DNA from: Acinetobacter colistiniresistens | GTDB taxonomy: Bacteria > Pseudomonadota > Gammaproteobacteria > Pseudomonadales > Moraxellaceae | Direction: 5' to 3' | Length of the DNA stretch: 64,000 nucleotides | NCBI RefSeq assembly: GCF_000413935.1 | Contig: NZ_KE340380.1 | Coordinates: 372,001-436,000, forward strand | Shown here: positions 46,982-56,140 of the stretch, piece after piece | Numbering within the stretch: position 1 is the stretch's first letter | Layout: each line of letters opens with the position of its first letter | The notes under the pieces: model-generated | Database searches by the model: none | Told to the model about the DNA's origin: nothing | What the model saw: the letters and a program-made list of their open reading frames with translations, nothing else | Position numbers and translations under genes: made by a program

Positions 46982-47284
46982 ATGACTACTGAAGCACTTA
47001 ATAAATCTGATTTAATTGAACGGATTGCACTTAAAAACCCACACTTGGCTGAGCCTTTAGTTGAAGACGCAGTTAAGATTATGATCGATCAAATGATTGA
47101 AGCACTTTCGAGTGGTGATCGTATTGAGATCCGTGGTTTTGGTAGTTTTGCATTACATCACCGTGAGCCGCGTTTAGGTCGTAACCCTAAAACAGGTAAA
47201 TCAGTTGATGTTGCTGCAAAAGCAGTTCCACATTTTAAACCTGGTAAGGCACTTCGTGACGCAGTAAACGAATCTGCTGAATAA
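46982..47284 (+). CDS. ihfB: Integration host factor beta subunit
   Basis: 100 residues. The HU/IHF signature [28 protein letters not shown] is clear. With IhfA it bends DNA at specific sites and could assist the sigma-54 rtcB promoter. AAAGAGGTCATC precedes the ATG. The cmk-rpsA-ihfB-lapA order is conserved. Confidence 0.96.
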   Translation: MTTEALNKSDLIERIALKNPHLAEPLVEDAVKIMIDQMIEALSSGDRIEIRGFGSFALHHREPRLGRNPKTGKSVDVAAKAVPHFKPGKALRDAVNESAE

Positions 47285-47297
47285 AATTGAGGTGTTT

Positions 47298-47663
47298 ATG
47301 CGTTATGTATTAATTGCATTACTCGTTGCCATTTTTGGTTATTCACTCGCTTTGGTTCTTCAGAACCCAGCTGAGTTACAAGTAGATTTACTATTTACTC
47401 AAGTTCCTGCAATGCGTTTAGGTCTGTTGCTTTTATTGACTTTAGCATTGGGGATTGTGGTTGGTTTATTATTAGGTGTACAAGTTTTTCGTGTTTTCCA
47501 AACCAGTTGGGAAATTAAACGACTTCGTAAAGATATTGACCATCTTCGTAAAGAACAGATTCAGCTTGCACAACAGGCTGCCGCAGAAGCTGCTGCAAGT
47601 GTACGGCATGAAAAAACAGTGTTGGATATCAATCCTGAGAGTCAAACACGTACTCCACTGTAA
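47298..47663 (+). CDS. lapA: LapA-domain membrane protein (DUF1049)
   Basis: 121 residues. Two N-terminal membrane helices (about 2-22 and 41-62, the latter with LGLLLLLTLALGIVVGLLLG) and a C-terminal coiled-coil-like cytosolic part. The ATG at 47298 with GAGG upstream is preferred to a GTG at 47292. In E. coli lapA acts with lapB in LPS regulation; no lapB follows here. Confidence 0.85.
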   Translation: MRYVLIALLVAIFGYSLALVLQNPAELQVDLLFTQVPAMRLGLLLLLTLALGIVVGLLLGVQVFRVFQTSWEIKRLRKDIDHLRKEQIQLAQQAAAEAAASVRHEKTVLDINPESQTRTPL

Positions 47664-47713
47664 TTGAGAATATTTTTAGTGATCAATCCTTGAAGATTTG
47701 ATCACTGGATAGG

Positions 47714-47753
47714 AAATAGCCCTTTATTTTGATTAAAGGGCTATTTTTTTGCT
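47714..47753. terminator. Bidirectional terminator between lapA and azlD
   Basis: A 13-bp stem (47714-47726 with 47734-47746; core AGCCCTTTA) followed by TTTTTTT on the plus strand. It lies 8 bases past the end of azlD on the other strand, so it may serve both. Confidence 0.8.
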
Positions 47754-48080
47754 TTATGGAAGACCGAGATATCTCAAGACTGCGGTAATTAGCATCGCGA
47801 CAAGGATGACTACGATCAGTGAGTATTTCTTCCATGCAAAAATAACGGCAACAGTAACCCCGATGATTTTACTGATACCACTAAAATGCGTTTCAGTAAA
47901 AATGGTATTAAAAACGGCTAAGGTAAATAGGAGTACGCAAGCAGAGTCAGCAAGAAGTTGCTTGTGCTGTTCTTTGAACGACATGCGATTGGCTAAATAA
48001 AAGCCTGAATAACGAATTAAATAGGTGCCAAGTGCAAGTATGACAATGCCAACAAAGATATAAGCTTCACTATATTTCAT
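47754..48080 (-). CDS. azlD: AzlD-family branched-chain amino acid exporter subunit
   Basis: 108 residues with three to four hydrophobic helices, beginning MKYSEAYIFVGIVILALGTYLIRYSGF. AzlD pairs with AzlC to export branched-chain or other neutral amino acids. Its start overlaps the azlC stop by four bases (ATGA). Confidence 0.88.
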   Translation of the reverse strand: MKYSEAYIFVGIVILALGTYLIRYSGFYLANRMSFKEQHKQLLADSACVLLFTLAVFNTIFTETHFSGISKIIGVTVAVIFAWKKYSLIVVILVAMLITAVLRYLGLP

Positions 48081-48733
48081 TTTGATTTACCTTTTAGCAA
48101 TAAACCGAACATGGAAACTAAAACAGGTAAACCTGTAGGAAGCAACGGAATAGAAGCTAAAGACAATGTTGTGCCAAGAAACACGCGATTCCGTGTGGTT
48201 CTATTTCTCAGCATAGGCAAAATCAGGGCAAATAGAATGGCAGGAAAGGCAGCATCAATGCCGAATATATAAATATCTGGAATATTCTTACTCAGGATGT
48301 AGCCAATAAACACGCCGATTGGCCAAAGAATACAAATGCCCAATCCACACATCCAATACGCTTTTCTCTTACTCTCATCTTCTTGTTGGCTCAATCCAAA
48401 CATCACACTTTCATCATTCATGATATGGCAAGCAATAAAACGAGATGCATTTTTTTCGATAAAGCTAGCAACAGATAAGCCAAATGGGAGATGGCGTAGA
48501 TTGATTAATATTCCAGTCAATGCCGCAAAAATAGGATTCGCACCAGTCGCAATCATACCAACGAAGGTAAATTCAGCTGCACCTCCCAATACCGTTAAAG
48601 AGAGCATCATTGGAATCCAAATCGGTATATTGAAGCTTGCGGCAACGGAACCGAGTGAAATACCAACAATGCCTGTGGCAATTGAAATGAGGCTGATGGC
48701 TTTGATGAGATTATACCGCTCTTTATCTTGCAT
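48077..48733 (-). CDS. azlC: AzlC-family branched-chain amino acid exporter subunit
   Basis: 218 residues with about six hydrophobic helices. The family pattern is SLTVLGGAAEFTFVGMIATGANPIFAALTGILINLRHLPFG. The genes form an azlC-azlD operon divergent from the XRE-cupin regulator. This pair splits the usual lapA-lapB-pyrF neighbourhood. Confidence 0.9.
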   Translation of the reverse strand: MQDKERYNLIKAISLISIATGIVGISLGSVAASFNIPIWIPMMLSLTVLGGAAEFTFVGMIATGANPIFAALTGILINLRHLPFGLSVASFIEKNASRFIACHIMNDESVMFGLSQQEDESKRKAYWMCGLGICILWPIGVFIGYILSKNIPDIYIFGIDAAFPAILFALILPMLRNRTTRNRVFLGTTLSLASIPLLPTGLPVLVSMFGLLLKGKSK

Positions 48734-48749
48734 CTTTATTTTCTATATC

Positions 48750-48805
48750 AAACGAACGTACGATATAATAGATTAAATTTATATCGTTCGTCAAAACGAA
48801 CATTC
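48750..48805. promoter_or_regulatory. Operator cluster between azlC and the XRE-cupin gene
   Basis: ACGATATAA (48760-48768) and TTATATCGT (48779-48787) form a perfect 9-bp dyad with a 10-base spacer. GTTCGT-CAAA-ACGAAC follows (48785-48800), and further ACGAAC/TTCGTT half-sites flank both. This fits autoregulation and control of azlCD by the divergent regulator. Confidence 0.7.
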
Positions 48806-48822
48806 GTTTTTTATGGTGAAAT

Positions 48823-49371
48823 ATGGCATTGCCAATAGAAATTGTTGCGAAAGGTCTACAAAGAGAAAGGCAAAAAGCGGGACTATCCTTAGCTGAAGTT
48901 GCACGTCGAGCCGGGATTGCAAAATCAACCTTGTCACAATTGGAAGCTGCGCAAGGTAATCCGAGTCTGGAAACCCTATGGGCGTTGTGTGTGGCATTGG
49001 ATATCCCATTTGCGAAATTAATGGAGTCAAATATTACGCAAACTCAAGTGATCCGTTTTGGGGAAGGACCATCGGTGAGCTCTGAAATCGCTCACTATCA
49101 GGCAATCTTGTTGGCCAATTGTCCAACAGGGGCGAGACGTGATGTGTACATGTTAACCACTCAGCCGGGTGAGCCACGTTGTAGTCAGCCGCATTCGATT
49201 GGTAGTATCGAGCATATTATTATCATGAAGGGGCAAGCAAAGGTTGGCTTAATTTCAGAGCCTGTATTGCTGAATGAAGGGGACTATATTTGTTATCCTG
49301 CGGATCAGGCGCATATCTTTGAAGCACTGCAAGCAGATACGCGGGCAATTTTGATTTCAGAACAAAGATAG
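48823..49371 (+). CDS. XRE-family regulator with C-terminal cupin domain
   Basis: 182 residues. Helix-turn-helix GLSLAEVARRAGIAKSTLSQLEAAQGNPSLETLWAL. The C-terminal cupin has QPHSIGSIEHIIIMKGQAKV and EGDYICYPADQAHIFEA. Such regulators control divergent amino acid exporters, here azlCD. Confidence 0.9.
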   Translation: MALPIEIVAKGLQRERQKAGLSLAEVARRAGIAKSTLSQLEAAQGNPSLETLWALCVALDIPFAKLMESNITQTQVIRFGEGPSVSSEIAHYQAILLANCPTGARRDVYMLTTQPGEPRCSQPHSIGSIEHIIIMKGQAKVGLISEPVLLNEGDYICYPADQAHIFEALQADTRAILISEQR

Positions 49372-49483
49372 GTATATTTTAACTTAATGAGAAAGCTTTT
49401 TTTCAATATGAGAACTTTCTTGCTTTGTTCATGCTCTGAATCACTTTATAATTAGCCGATTTTTATGTGATGGAACTAGATTC

Positions 49484-50164
49484 GTGAGTATTATTGTTGC
49501 GCTAGACGCAAAAAGCCAATATGACGCCTTAACAATCGTAGATCAGCTTGATCCGTCACTTTGTCGTGTCAAAGTAGGCAAAGAGCTTTTTACTCATGAA
49601 GGCCCATCGATTGTTAAAAACTTACAAGACAAAGGTTTTGAAATTTTTCTTGATTTAAAATTTCATGATATTCCAAATACCACCGCTCAGGCTGTATGTG
49701 CAGCAGCAGATCTTGGGGTATGGATGGTGAATGTGCATGCATCTGGCGGCCGTAAAATGATGGAAACCTGTGTCGAACGTCTTAAAGCGGGCAATTATCA
49801 AACACAGTTGATTGCGGTTACTGTTTTAACTTCTATGGGACGTGAAGATTTACGGGATATCGGATTAGATATCGAGCCTGTTGAACAGGTAAAGCGTTTG
49901 GCGAAACTTACTCAGGAGAGTGGCTTGGATGGTGTGGTCTGTTCAGCACAAGAAGCTAAAATTTTACGTGATCTGTTAGGACAGGAGTTTGCCTTAGTTA
50001 CTCCGGGGATTCGCCCTGAAGGCTCAAATGCAGATGATCAAAAACGTATTGTGACACCAAAACAAGCTATGCTGGATGGTTCAACCCATTTGGTGATTGG
50101 TCGTCCAATTACCAAGGCGGACAACCCAACTGCGATGCTTAAGTCAATTCTGGCTTCAATCTAA
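49484..50164 (+). CDS. pyrF: Orotidine 5'-phosphate decarboxylase
   Basis: 226 residues. The catalytic Lys-Asp array is [13 protein letters not shown]. Opening [12 protein letters not shown] and the C-terminal [17 protein letters not shown] with VIGRPITKA are typical. It makes UMP. GTG start at 49484. Confidence 0.97.
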   Translation: MSIIVALDAKSQYDALTIVDQLDPSLCRVKVGKELFTHEGPSIVKNLQDKGFEIFLDLKFHDIPNTTAQAVCAAADLGVWMVNVHASGGRKMMETCVERLKAGNYQTQLIAVTVLTSMGREDLRDIGLDIEPVEQVKRLAKLTQESGLDGVVCSAQEAKILRDLLGQEFALVTPGIRPEGSNADDQKRIVTPKQAMLDGSTHLVIGRPITKADNPTAMLKSILASI

Positions 50165-50180
50165 TTGGGTTGGACTTAGT

Positions 50181-51098
50181 TTAGAATTTTAGATTTAAAA
50201 ACAAGCTGATTAAGAGTGGTGCGAGAAGAGATAAAATCAAGCCACTCATCATGGCATGTGGTACGTAATGTGTGCCACATGATTGTTTCACCATGGCAAG
50301 GGTGACATCCATCGAGGTTGCACCAGCACTTGAAATTGCAGAGCGTGGAAAGCGCCAACCCAGACAATACATCAATAAAATTGCAAAAATTTCTCTAAAC
50401 AAGTCGGTTAAGAGTGCAATGCCACCAAGTTTGGCGGAATGCAATTCAGTAAATAAAATCCCCGACATGGAATACCAACCATAGCCTTGAGCTAAAGCCA
50501 TGACTTCATTAAAGTTATAATTTTTAGATAAAAGAATATAGTTCAGAATTGAGGCTAAACCAGAGCCGATGAATGCAGCTACGGGAACCATTAGGATTTT
50601 CCAGCTTAACCAGCTACGATCAAATTGAGTAAACGCCAGTTCAACACCAATCAAGAAAATAAAGATCAGTAATAAGTACCAGCTGTTAAATGCTATTTGA
50701 ATGCCCGAAATCTTGATCAATACGCCAAATAGAATACCGACCCCTAAAGCTAAAAAGGCTTTGGCAATATTTTTGAGTGCATTTAGAAAAAGATGTGATG
50801 AAATTTTGCCTTGAATGCTTTGCCGATCTATTAGTTTGTAGGTGAGAAGACAAATGAAAAAAGAACCAATTGAAGTGGTAAATGCAATCAAAAGCGCTGG
50901 CGGTAAAATGGTTGCAGGGTTTTGGATATGATTTAAGGCCTGAGTCAGTTCGAATGCGACACTGACCAATAAAATATAAGAAAAATAAGGCAGGATTTTG
51001 AATACAAATTGTTTAAGTGTCTGAGATAGGTGCGGTGCAACAAAATAGCCTAAGCTAAGGCAGATAAAAATTTGGAAGATTAAAACAAGAGAGGTCAT
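50181..51098 (-). CDS. lysO: LysO-family lysine exporter (YbjE-like)
   Basis: 305 residues, about eight hydrophobic helices. The C-terminal SSAGATSMDVTLAMVKQSCG motif and the two-domain topology match LysO. It exports L-lysine and toxic analogues. It stands alone and converges on pyrF with a 16-base gap. Confidence 0.85.
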   Translation of the reverse strand: MTSLVLIFQIFICLSLGYFVAPHLSQTLKQFVFKILPYFSYILLVSVAFELTQALNHIQNPATILPPALLIAFTTSIGSFFICLLTYKLIDRQSIQGKISSHLFLNALKNIAKAFLALGVGILFGVLIKISGIQIAFNSWYLLLIFIFLIGVELAFTQFDRSWLSWKILMVPVAAFIGSGLASILNYILLSKNYNFNEVMALAQGYGWYSMSGILFTELHSAKLGGIALLTDLFREIFAILLMYCLGWRFPRSAISSAGATSMDVTLAMVKQSCGTHYVPHAMMSGLILSLLAPLLISLFLNLKF

Positions 51099-51270
51099 AC
51101 AATCAGCGTGTTTAGAGTGCTGATTTATTATGCAGGGAAATCTGATACTTGAATAGATTTATATACCATTTGATAGAGAATGTTTAGTGATTAATTAAGT
51201 CTACGATATCTATCTATGAATATCTAAAGAGGTGAAATATAATTTTGTCGATATGAGAGGAAAGTGATTC

Positions 51271-51840
51271 GTGACAGCCGTTAGAATTCAAAAAATTGCA
51301 TTGGAGCGTTTTGCAAAACAAGGCTTTGCAGCAACATCTTTAAACGAAATTGCGACTGACGTCGGGATTAAAAAACCTTCAATTTATGCGCATTTCAAAA
51401 ACAAGGACGAGTTATATCTAAGTTTGATTCCAATCATGATTGATGAAGAATTAGGATATGCCAAAAATGTTTTGCAGGGAGGAGAAAAGATCCAGCAGCA
51501 GTTATATGTTTATTTTAGCAGTATTGAACAACGCTTTAATGAATCCTATGCTGTGCAATTTTGGATGAATGCTTTAATCAGTCCACCTGTACATTTATAT
51601 GACCAAGTCATTGAACCGATGCATGATTTTATGAATGAACTGGAACAGCTATTTTTATACGCGATTCAGCAGTCGGTATTGAAAGAAAATAAGCACCAAT
51701 TGGAGAGTGTGGCCTTGGCTCGTGTATGTATGAGTTTTGTGGACGCCTTACAAAGTGAATTGATCTATGGTGGTCGAGAGAAGTTTAGACTCAGACTTGA
51801 TGCGATCTTAAAAGCTTTGAATATTCTGATCAGCAGCTAA
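51271..51840 (+). CDS. TetR-family transcriptional regulator
   Basis: 189 residues. The helix-turn-helix is LNEIATDVGIKKPSIYAHFKNKDELYLSLI. GTG start with GAGAGGAAA upstream. It lies next to, and convergent with, the broken MFS gene, whose promoter contains a TetR-type operator, so it is a candidate regulator of it. Confidence 0.88.
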   Translation: MTAVRIQKIALERFAKQGFAATSLNEIATDVGIKKPSIYAHFKNKDELYLSLIPIMIDEELGYAKNVLQGGEKIQQQLYVYFSSIEQRFNESYAVQFWMNALISPPVHLYDQVIEPMHDFMNELEQLFLYAIQQSVLKENKHQLESVALARVCMSFVDALQSELIYGGREKFRLRLDAILKALNILISS

Positions 51841-51874
51841 TTTTATTGAGCCACTGATCAAAAGTTATTGACCA

Positions 51875-53099
51875 CTATTCTGCTTCTATAGTAGAGAAAG
51901 TTTGTCCTTGTCTAAGTGCTGCATACACACATAAGCCGAGTGCAATCGCTCCACAAATAAACAAACTGGTAGGGAGTAGGCTGATATTGATTTCAAACAA
52001 GCTCACGATAAAGCCAATCAGCGAAGTAAAGGCATATTGGAGTAGACCCATCAATGATGAAGCTGCACCTGTTAAGTGCTGAGGACTTTGTTGCATGGTC
52101 AATGCGGTTACATTGCCAAAAATAAAACCTGTAGACCAGATACTTAGTCCTAACAGTGCAACATACTGCCATAAGCTTAAGGTAGATAAAGAAACGCTGA
52201 GAAGTAAAATTAAACTGGCACCGCTAAATATACACATGCCCAGTATCAGTAATTGTTGTGCAGACCAACGCTTTAATAACATGATCGAGACTTGCCCAAG
52301 AATAATTAATCCGATGGCATTGGCTGCAAATAAAGTGCTAAAACCTTCATTATGAATATGATAATGCTGAATAAAAATAAATGGGGATTGGCTTAAATAA
52401 ACAAAAAAGCCGCCCAAGATAGAACCACCCGCTAGCGTGTAGGCCATAAATCTTTGATTGAGAGCAAGTGTTTGATAGCTTGTTCTAATTGCTGCGAATT
52501 GGAGTGACTGACGATATTGAGGTTTTAAGGTTTCTGGAATGGCTTGAGTGCCCCATAACCAAAGCAGAGCTCCAAGTGCGGCCAAGGTGTAGAAAATCAA
52601 ATGCCAAGAACCAATGCAGGATCAGGCTGCCAAACAATGGTGCAATGATGGGAACAATCATCATCACCTGCATCAGAATAGAAAAATTTTTGGCACTGGT
52701 TTTGGCATCACAGACATCAGAAATAATTGCTCTTGGAACAACCAAACCGGCAGAGGCACCGATTGCTTGTAAAAACCGGGCTGCCAGCAACCATTCAATA
52801 CTGGGTGCAATGGCAGCCAATAATGAGCCCAAGATAAATATTGAGATTCCAATCAATAAGGGATTGCGTCGGCCAAAGCGATCTAATAAAGGGCCATAAA
52901 TACCTTGTCCAATTGCTAATCCAACTAGAAAAACCGATAAGGTGAGTTGTACATGTCCCGGTGTGGTTGCAAAACTTTCTGCAAGTGCAGGAAAAGCCGG
53001 CAAATAAATATCAATTGCAAGTGCATCTAAGGCGGTAAATAAGGAAAGTAGGAGTAATAAAGACCAACTGATCTTGGAAATCGGGGGAGTCGTGTTCAT
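51875..53099 (-). pseudogene. Bcr/CflA-type drug-efflux MFS transporter, frameshifted
   Basis: Two minus-strand frames together make one 12-helix transporter. The N-terminal part from 53099 (MNTTPPISKISWS, ALDALAIDIYLPAFPALAESF, GPLLDRFGRRNPLL) reaches IIAPLFGSLILHWF. There it loses frame around 52604-52612 (CATTGGTTCTTGGCAT), and the C-terminal part (WHLIFYTLAALGALLWLW) continues in the other frame. One extra T or a 2-base loss explains it. If this is not a sequencing error the exporter is inactive. Confidence 0.85.
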
Positions 53100-53135
53100 A
53101 TTTGGTTAACTCTTGCGGAAAAGCAAACAGATTTA

Positions 53136-53165
53136 TTTTAACTACCTAACGGTAGGTAGTTAAAA
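53136..53165. promoter_or_regulatory. Perfect palindromic operator upstream of the MFS gene (TetR type)
   Basis: TTTTAACTACCTA (53136-53148) and its exact inverse (53153-53165) with a 4-base spacer ACGG, 37 bases upstream of the MFS start. A related half-site TTTTAACTTACCT lies near 53187. TetR-type efflux regulators use such sites; the TetR gene at 51271 is the nearest candidate. Confidence 0.72.
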
Positions 53166-53286
53166 TCTTAACATGAATTTCTCGTTTTAACTTACCTAGA
53201 ATTAATTTTTTTTGATGCGCAAGTCGAAAGTGACTTGAAGAGCGGGTAGGATTAAAGATAAGCAGTTATTCTTTATTCAAAAAAAA

Positions 53287-53317
53287 AACACCCTCTTGAA
53301 TCTTCAAGAGGGTGTTT
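53287..53317 (-). terminator. Intrinsic terminator of the monooxygenase gene
   Basis: An AAACACCCTCTTGAA / TTCAAGAGGGTGTTT stem (53287-53300 with 53303-53317). On the minus strand it is followed by a run of about ten T. Confidence 0.88.
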
Positions 53318-53332
53318 AAATAACAAATCTCA

Positions 53333-54847
53333 CTAAGCGGCGCTAGATTTTGAGTTCACTGCCGTGCGAATAAAATTGTAATCGGCGACATTGACTTTAC
53401 GAGTCTCTAACCAATATCGCCATGTGTAGGTTGGCCATAACGAGAAGTTTTTACCGTCAGCAGCTTGATACCAACTGCTACAGCCACCCGCTTGCCATAC
53501 CGTTCCTTTAAGCTGATCTTGTACACGCTGATTGAACTGATCTTGAACTTCATGCTTGATTTCAATCGCTTGAGTCCCTGTTTGATCTACAGTTTGAATT
53601 AACTGGAGAATATAGTTGACCTGAGACTCGATCATGAAAATCACTGAGTTATGCCCAAGAATGGTATTTGGCCCCAGTAACTGGAATAGATTCGGAAAGT
53701 TTTTGGTACTGATCCCATAGTAACTTTCAGCGCCATCTTTCCATGCTTGCTTGAGTTCAATGCCGTTACGGCCAACACAATCGAAATGTTTTAGATATAT
53801 ACGAGGATCAGTAATAAAACCTGTACCATAAATTAGACAGTCAATTTGACGTTCTTTGCCATCTTTGGTGATGATACTATTCGCGGTGATTTCTTGAATA
53901 GCATCAGTCACTAATTCAACGTTTTTACGATTGAAAGTCGGGAAGTATTTATTTGAAATCAAAATACGTTTACAACCCATGACAAAATCTGGTGTTAGTT
54001 TTTTTGCGAGTTCTTTATCTTTCACTTGGAAACGGATAAAGGCTTCAGCCAGTTTCTGACCGTACTTCATGATTTGCGGCTGTACGATAGGAACGACACG
54101 AGATTCATTGGTCCAATACAGGCGGGTACGGTGAATCTGACGGTAGATATTTGATGCTTTGAATAATGATTTGCTCAGTTGGGAGTATTTACGTTCATCA
54201 CGAGGAATCACCCATGCTGCGGTGCGTTGCAATACATATAGCTGCTTCACCTCTGGCGCAATTTCAGGAATATATTGAATCGCACTGCCGCCAGTTCCAA
54301 TTGATGCAACAGATTTTCCTGCTAGGTTGTAGTTATGGTCCCACTGTGATGAATGGAATACTTTACCTTGGAATTTTTCAATACCTCTAATATGTGGAAC
54401 TTGTGGCACATGCAGTGGACCTGAGGCAAAAATAACAAATTGTGCTTCTAGTGTTGGCTGATCTTTGAAAGTCAAAGTCCACAGATTGCGACTTTCATCA
54501 AATTCAGCATGGGTGACCTCATGTTCAAATTTGCAATAGTCCTTTAATTTGTATTGTTCTGTGATGTCTTGGATATAAGTAAAGATTTCATCTGCTTCAG
54601 CATAACGCTTAGACCAGTCTGTTTTTGGGGCAAATGAAAGTGAGTACATATGTGATTGAACATCACATGCTGCGCCGGGATATTGGTTATCACGCCATGT
54701 ACCACCCACATCATTGGTCTTTTCTAAGATCACAAAATCATGGATTTGACTTTGTAACAGGCGAATAGCCATTGCCAAGCCACCAAAACCTGCACCAATA
54801 ATGGCAACTTTTGTTTTTTGAATCGCATTTGGGTTTACATCACGCAT
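53333..54847 (-). CDS. FAD-dependent Baeyer-Villiger-type monooxygenase
   Basis: 504 residues. The FAD fold is IIGAGFGGLAMAIRL (about 16-30) and the second NADPH fold SIGTGGSAIQYIP. The Baeyer-Villiger fingerprint FxGxxxHxxxW is visible as FQGKVFHSSQWD. Substrate is unknown; related Acinetobacter enzymes oxidise long-chain or cyclic compounds. It is divergent from an AraC-type regulator that may control it. Confidence 0.88.
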   Translation of the reverse strand: MRDVNPNAIQKTKVAIIGAGFGGLAMAIRLLQSQIHDFVILEKTNDVGGTWRDNQYPGAACDVQSHMYSLSFAPKTDWSKRYAEADEIFTYIQDITEQYKLKDYCKFEHEVTHAEFDESRNLWTLTFKDQPTLEAQFVIFASGPLHVPQVPHIRGIEKFQGKVFHSSQWDHNYNLAGKSVASIGTGGSAIQYIPEIAPEVKQLYVLQRTAAWVIPRDERKYSQLSKSLFKASNIYRQIHRTRLYWTNESRVVPIVQPQIMKYGQKLAEAFIRFQVKDKELAKKLTPDFVMGCKRILISNKYFPTFNRKNVELVTDAIQEITANSIITKDGKERQIDCLIYGTGFITDPRIYLKHFDCVGRNGIELKQAWKDGAESYYGISTKNFPNLFQLLGPNTILGHNSVIFMIESQVNYILQLIQTVDQTGTQAIEIKHEVQDQFNQRVQDQLKGTVWQAGGCSSWYQAADGKNFSLWPTYTWRYWLETRKVNVADYNFIRTAVNSKSSAA

Positions 54848-55002
54848 AGTTTATGTCCTACACCGCTAAGTTTTGAGCAAGTTTAACGGTTTTGGCGAGA
54901 TTAAATATGATTGTATCGACGTAAAACTTGATCATTTCGGCAATTCATTTGCTGAGGCTTTTATAGTAAAACATTAAAGTTTTGAGAATTGCATTCGGAC
55001 TT

Positions 55003-56022
55003 ATGAAGAGATCTATCCTCGGGTTGATGTATTTGATTCAAGGCATGCGTCATGTCGGCATTGATGTGGACGCACGTTTAGCAAATATGGGGATACAAGC
55101 CGATGCCTTAGATCCAAGCTCAATTATTCCAGACGAAATCGAGTGGGATATTTTGCAGCATATTAGTCAGGACATTTCACCAGAACAAGGTCTATTCATT
55201 GGGCAGCATTATGCATTGGCTGGCTATGGACCGTTCCTGATGCTACTGGTGACCAGTGATACCCTACATCGTGCCTTACTCAATGGTGTTCAATATCAGC
55301 AGTTAACCCATCTATTTGGGAGCTTGCAGTTAAAGATTGAAAATGAGTTGATCTATTTGTTCTATCAACCTATTGATCTCAGTATGCATTTAGGCCAATT
55401 AAGGGCACAGTGTGAAATTTCAGGCACTTATAAATTTTTACAAGACATCTTTAAAATGATGGGGCTGGATATACCCAAAATTCAGATTGAACTGCCATTT
55501 CAGCGTCCTAAAGATCTAGGGTTGCTTGCTGCTTATCAAGATTATTATGGTCAAGATGTCAAATTTGGATGTGCACAAGCCGCTTTTATTTTGGAAAATA
55601 CACAAATTCTAAATACAAAAATTCCATCTGCCGATATTTTGACGTATCGCATTTATGAAGAAAAATGCCTACAGGATATTCAACATTTAGAGAAAAGTGC
55701 GGCGCTCAAATTAACGATTGTTGAATATGTGCAGGATTATCTGGAAATGCAAAATGGGGTCATACCCACGATGGCAGAAACTGCTTGTGCCCTGAGTATT
55801 CCAGAACGTACCTTAAGACATCAATTGCAGCAAATGCAGACCAGCTATAAGGAAATTCGTGAACGGCTGATTAAACAGAAGGCGATTAAGTTCATAGAAA
55901 ATAGTTCCTATTCGATTGAACAAGTCGCCGAAATGTTGGGTTATTCTGAGCCAGCGGCCTTCAATCATGCTTTTAAAAGATGGTTTGGATTGAGTCCGAG
56001 ACAATATAATCGAAATCATTAA
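55003..56022 (+). CDS. AraC-family transcriptional regulator
   Basis: 339 residues. The N-terminal arabinose-binding-like domain (ARLANMGIQADALDPSSIIPDE) is found in OruR/ArgR-type regulators. The C-terminal AraC DNA-binding helices are TACALSIPERTLRHQLQQM and EQVAEMLGYSEPAAFNHAFKRWFGLSPRQY. The ATG at 55003 is preferred over a TTG at 54982. Divergent from the monooxygenase gene, the probable target. Confidence 0.88.
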   Translation: MKRSILGLMYLIQGMRHVGIDVDARLANMGIQADALDPSSIIPDEIEWDILQHISQDISPEQGLFIGQHYALAGYGPFLMLLVTSDTLHRALLNGVQYQQLTHLFGSLQLKIENELIYLFYQPIDLSMHLGQLRAQCEISGTYKFLQDIFKMMGLDIPKIQIELPFQRPKDLGLLAAYQDYYGQDVKFGCAQAAFILENTQILNTKIPSADILTYRIYEEKCLQDIQHLEKSAALKLTIVEYVQDYLEMQNGVIPTMAETACALSIPERTLRHQLQQMQTSYKEIRERLIKQKAIKFIENSSYSIEQVAEMLGYSEPAAFNHAFKRWFGLSPRQYNRNH

Positions 56023-56140
56023 ATGATTAAAAATGGTACATTTTGATGTTTAAACTCTATGATAATTAAGCCTAAAATCTAATGCCATTGAACAGAATGT
56101 TCGATATAATTTTCATCAATTAAAATTGCAATAACACCTT

